A stretch of 6,064 nt of DNA, from the NCBI GenBank assembly GCA_023489065.1, contig JAMDCL010000077.1:3935-9998 (forward strand), written 5' to 3'. Source of the DNA: Deltaproteobacteria bacterium (GTDB taxonomy: Bacteria; JAMCPX01). How positions within the stretch are numbered: position 1 is the first letter of the stretch; every line of letters starts with the position of its first letter. This document shows positions 4,986 to 6,064 of this stretch, piece by piece. Below the pieces are notes generated by a model, which was not told the origin of the DNA, did no database searches, and was given only the letters and a program-made list of their open reading frames with translations. The position numbers and the translations under genes were made by a program.

Positions 4986-6064
4986 ATGAAGAATGGCACA
5001 ATTCTCATAGTCGATAAAGATAGATTCTACCGGGAACTGTACCGCGACCTGCTTTCCGGAGTAGGTTACGAGGTGCACGTGCATGACAATTCTGTAATCA
5101 CCGATTTGGACATCTCTCTCTTCGATCTGATTATCTATGAACCAAACCGGCATGAAGACGGATTGAATAGTATTTTTGAAAAGGCAAAAAAGCTTACCTA
5201 TAAGCCTGAAGTACTGGTTATAACGTCAATAAGCATGTCTTCCGTTAAAAACCTCATACCGGATGACGGAATACATTACACCTATATCAAAAAACCCTTC
5301 GATGACAGTAAGTTCCTCCATCTTGTGACGAATATAATAGCCCAGAGAAGGCTGTTTATGGAGAAGGAAAAACTTGCGAAGGAAGGCATGGAGTATCTGA
5401 TATTGCTTGAGGTTTACAAAAGGTCGAGCGATATACTGTCCCAGCCCAGCCTCGATGATGTATTTAAAAAGCTCATGGATGCCATGGTCGTAGAACTAAA
5501 ACTTTCAAAGGCATTGCTCCTGTCCCGTAAAGACGATGACAAATTTGAGCTCTTGCATTCTTTCGGTTATGAATCGGATGCCTACGATGCGCCCGCTTCG
5601 ATAAGCTGGAAGACATTCCAGCACCGGGCATCCATCAAGGACGGCTATTGTATCGTAACAGATGCAGACAACCGCAAGGTGATGTACCTGGTTGTTCAGG
5701 GCCAGGACGGTCATATTTACGCACTGCTGAGGCTTTTAAAGAAAGAGAAGACTTTTACCGTTCAGGACATAAGGGTTGCGAGGACCCTCTCCACGTTCGG
5801 CGGCATAGCGGCCTCAAACGCAGTGAAGCTTTCTCAAAAGATTACCGACACCTTGAAGGCCGAAAACCTTCCCGCGTACAGTTACCGGTATTTTATTGAG
5901 TACACGGAAAACGAAATAAAAAGGGCGAACAGGATACACGGCATGTTCTCGATCGCAGTCGTGTCCATAGAAAACTACCGGGATCTCGTGGAGACGTTCG
6001 GCAGGCCGTATGTGGATGAAATCTTTACGAAGATAACAACCCTGATCAACGAGGTCATACGGGA
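4986..6064 (+). CDS. Pseudo-receiver - GAF - GGDEF-like regulator (cut by right edge)
   Basis: 359 codons are visible from ATG 4986, 5 nt after the DUF151 stop; there is no clear Shine-Dalgarno sequence, so coupling to upstream translation is likely. Residues 5-118 form a CheY-like receiver with TILIVDKD (5-12), DLIIYEP (47-53), VITS (78-81) and KKPF (102-105). Thr80 and Lys103 are kept, but the phospho-acceptor is Glu52 in place of Asp and the second acidic-pocket residue is Lys11. A helical linker (119-150) leads to a GAF-like sensory domain (about 155-284). From about 288 a GGDEF-like domain begins (YRYFIEYTENEIKRANR, 300-316; FSIAVVSIENYR, 321-332). Aligned to PleD, the metal-binding Asp is Ser327 and the guanine-contacting Asn is Val335, while Asp344 is kept. 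The signature GGDEF loop lies outside the window. It is probably a non-canonical or inactive cyclase domain, perhaps a nucleotide or protein sensor. Confidence 0.82.
   Translation, partial: MKNGTILIVDKDRFYRELYRDLLSGVGYEVHVHDNSVITDLDISLFDLIIYEPNRHEDGLNSIFEKAKKLTYKPEVLVITSISMSSVKNLIPDDGIHYTYIKKPFDDSKFLHLVTNIIAQRRLFMEKEKLAKEGMEYLILLEVYKRSSDILSQPSLDDVFKKLMDAMVVELKLSKALLLSRKDDDKFELLHSFGYESDAYDAPASISWKTFQHRASIKDGYCIVTDADNRKVMYLVVQGQDGHIYALLRLLKKEKTFTVQDIRVARTLSTFGGIAASNAVKLSQKITDTLKAENLPAYSYRYFIEYTENEIKRANRIHGMFSIAVVSIENYRDLVETFGRPYVDEIFTKITTLINEVIR

Overview
The window looks like chromosomal DNA of an anaerobic, respiring Gram-negative bacterium. The clues are a membrane-anchored cytochrome with twelve heme-binding motifs, a cobalamin-binding radical SAM protein, an exported PEBP-like protein, and an operon pairing miaB with a DUF151/bifunctional-nuclease gene and a receiver-GAF-GGDEF-like regulator. 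Desulfobacterota or Nitrospirota would fit, but no rRNA or lineage marker is present, so this is an inference. No mobile element, tRNA, rRNA or CRISPR array was seen.

Left half (1-2834), all on the minus strand. Read in the direction of transcription, the dodecaheme NapC/NirT-like cytochrome (2834 to 1413) comes first and ends in a strong intrinsic terminator (1400-1361). A sigma70-like promoter (1297-1269) then precedes an exported YbhB/YbcL-family protein (PEBP fold), whose start is best read as a TTG. After about 130 nt with no visible terminator comes the N-terminal part of a B12-binding radical SAM protein, cut by the left window edge.

Middle (2835-3143): a 309-bp divergent intergenic region. 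It holds a near-consensus sigma70 promoter firing rightward, with a 6-bp dyad in its spacer and an 8-bp hairpin just upstream. The predicted transcript start lies only about 3 nt before the miaB ATG, and there is no Shine-Dalgarno sequence, so miaB is predicted to be leaderless or nearly so.

Right half (3144-6064), plus strand, a tight three-gene operon: miaB (tRNA ms2i6A methylthiotransferase), a 168-aa DUF151/bifunctional nuclease one base after miaB's stop, and, 5 nt further on, a receiver-GAF-GGDEF-like protein cut by the right edge. In the last protein the receiver phospho-acceptor Asp is Glu, and several GGDEF positions are also changed, so it is probably a phosphorylation-independent sensor or scaffold and not an ordinary diguanylate cyclase response regulator.

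The most noteworthy points are the dodecaheme cytochrome with one CX4CH site, the leaderless miaB promoter with its built-in dyad, and the doubly degenerate regulator in the same operon as an RNA-modification enzyme. I see nothing that clearly amounts to a wholly new system.
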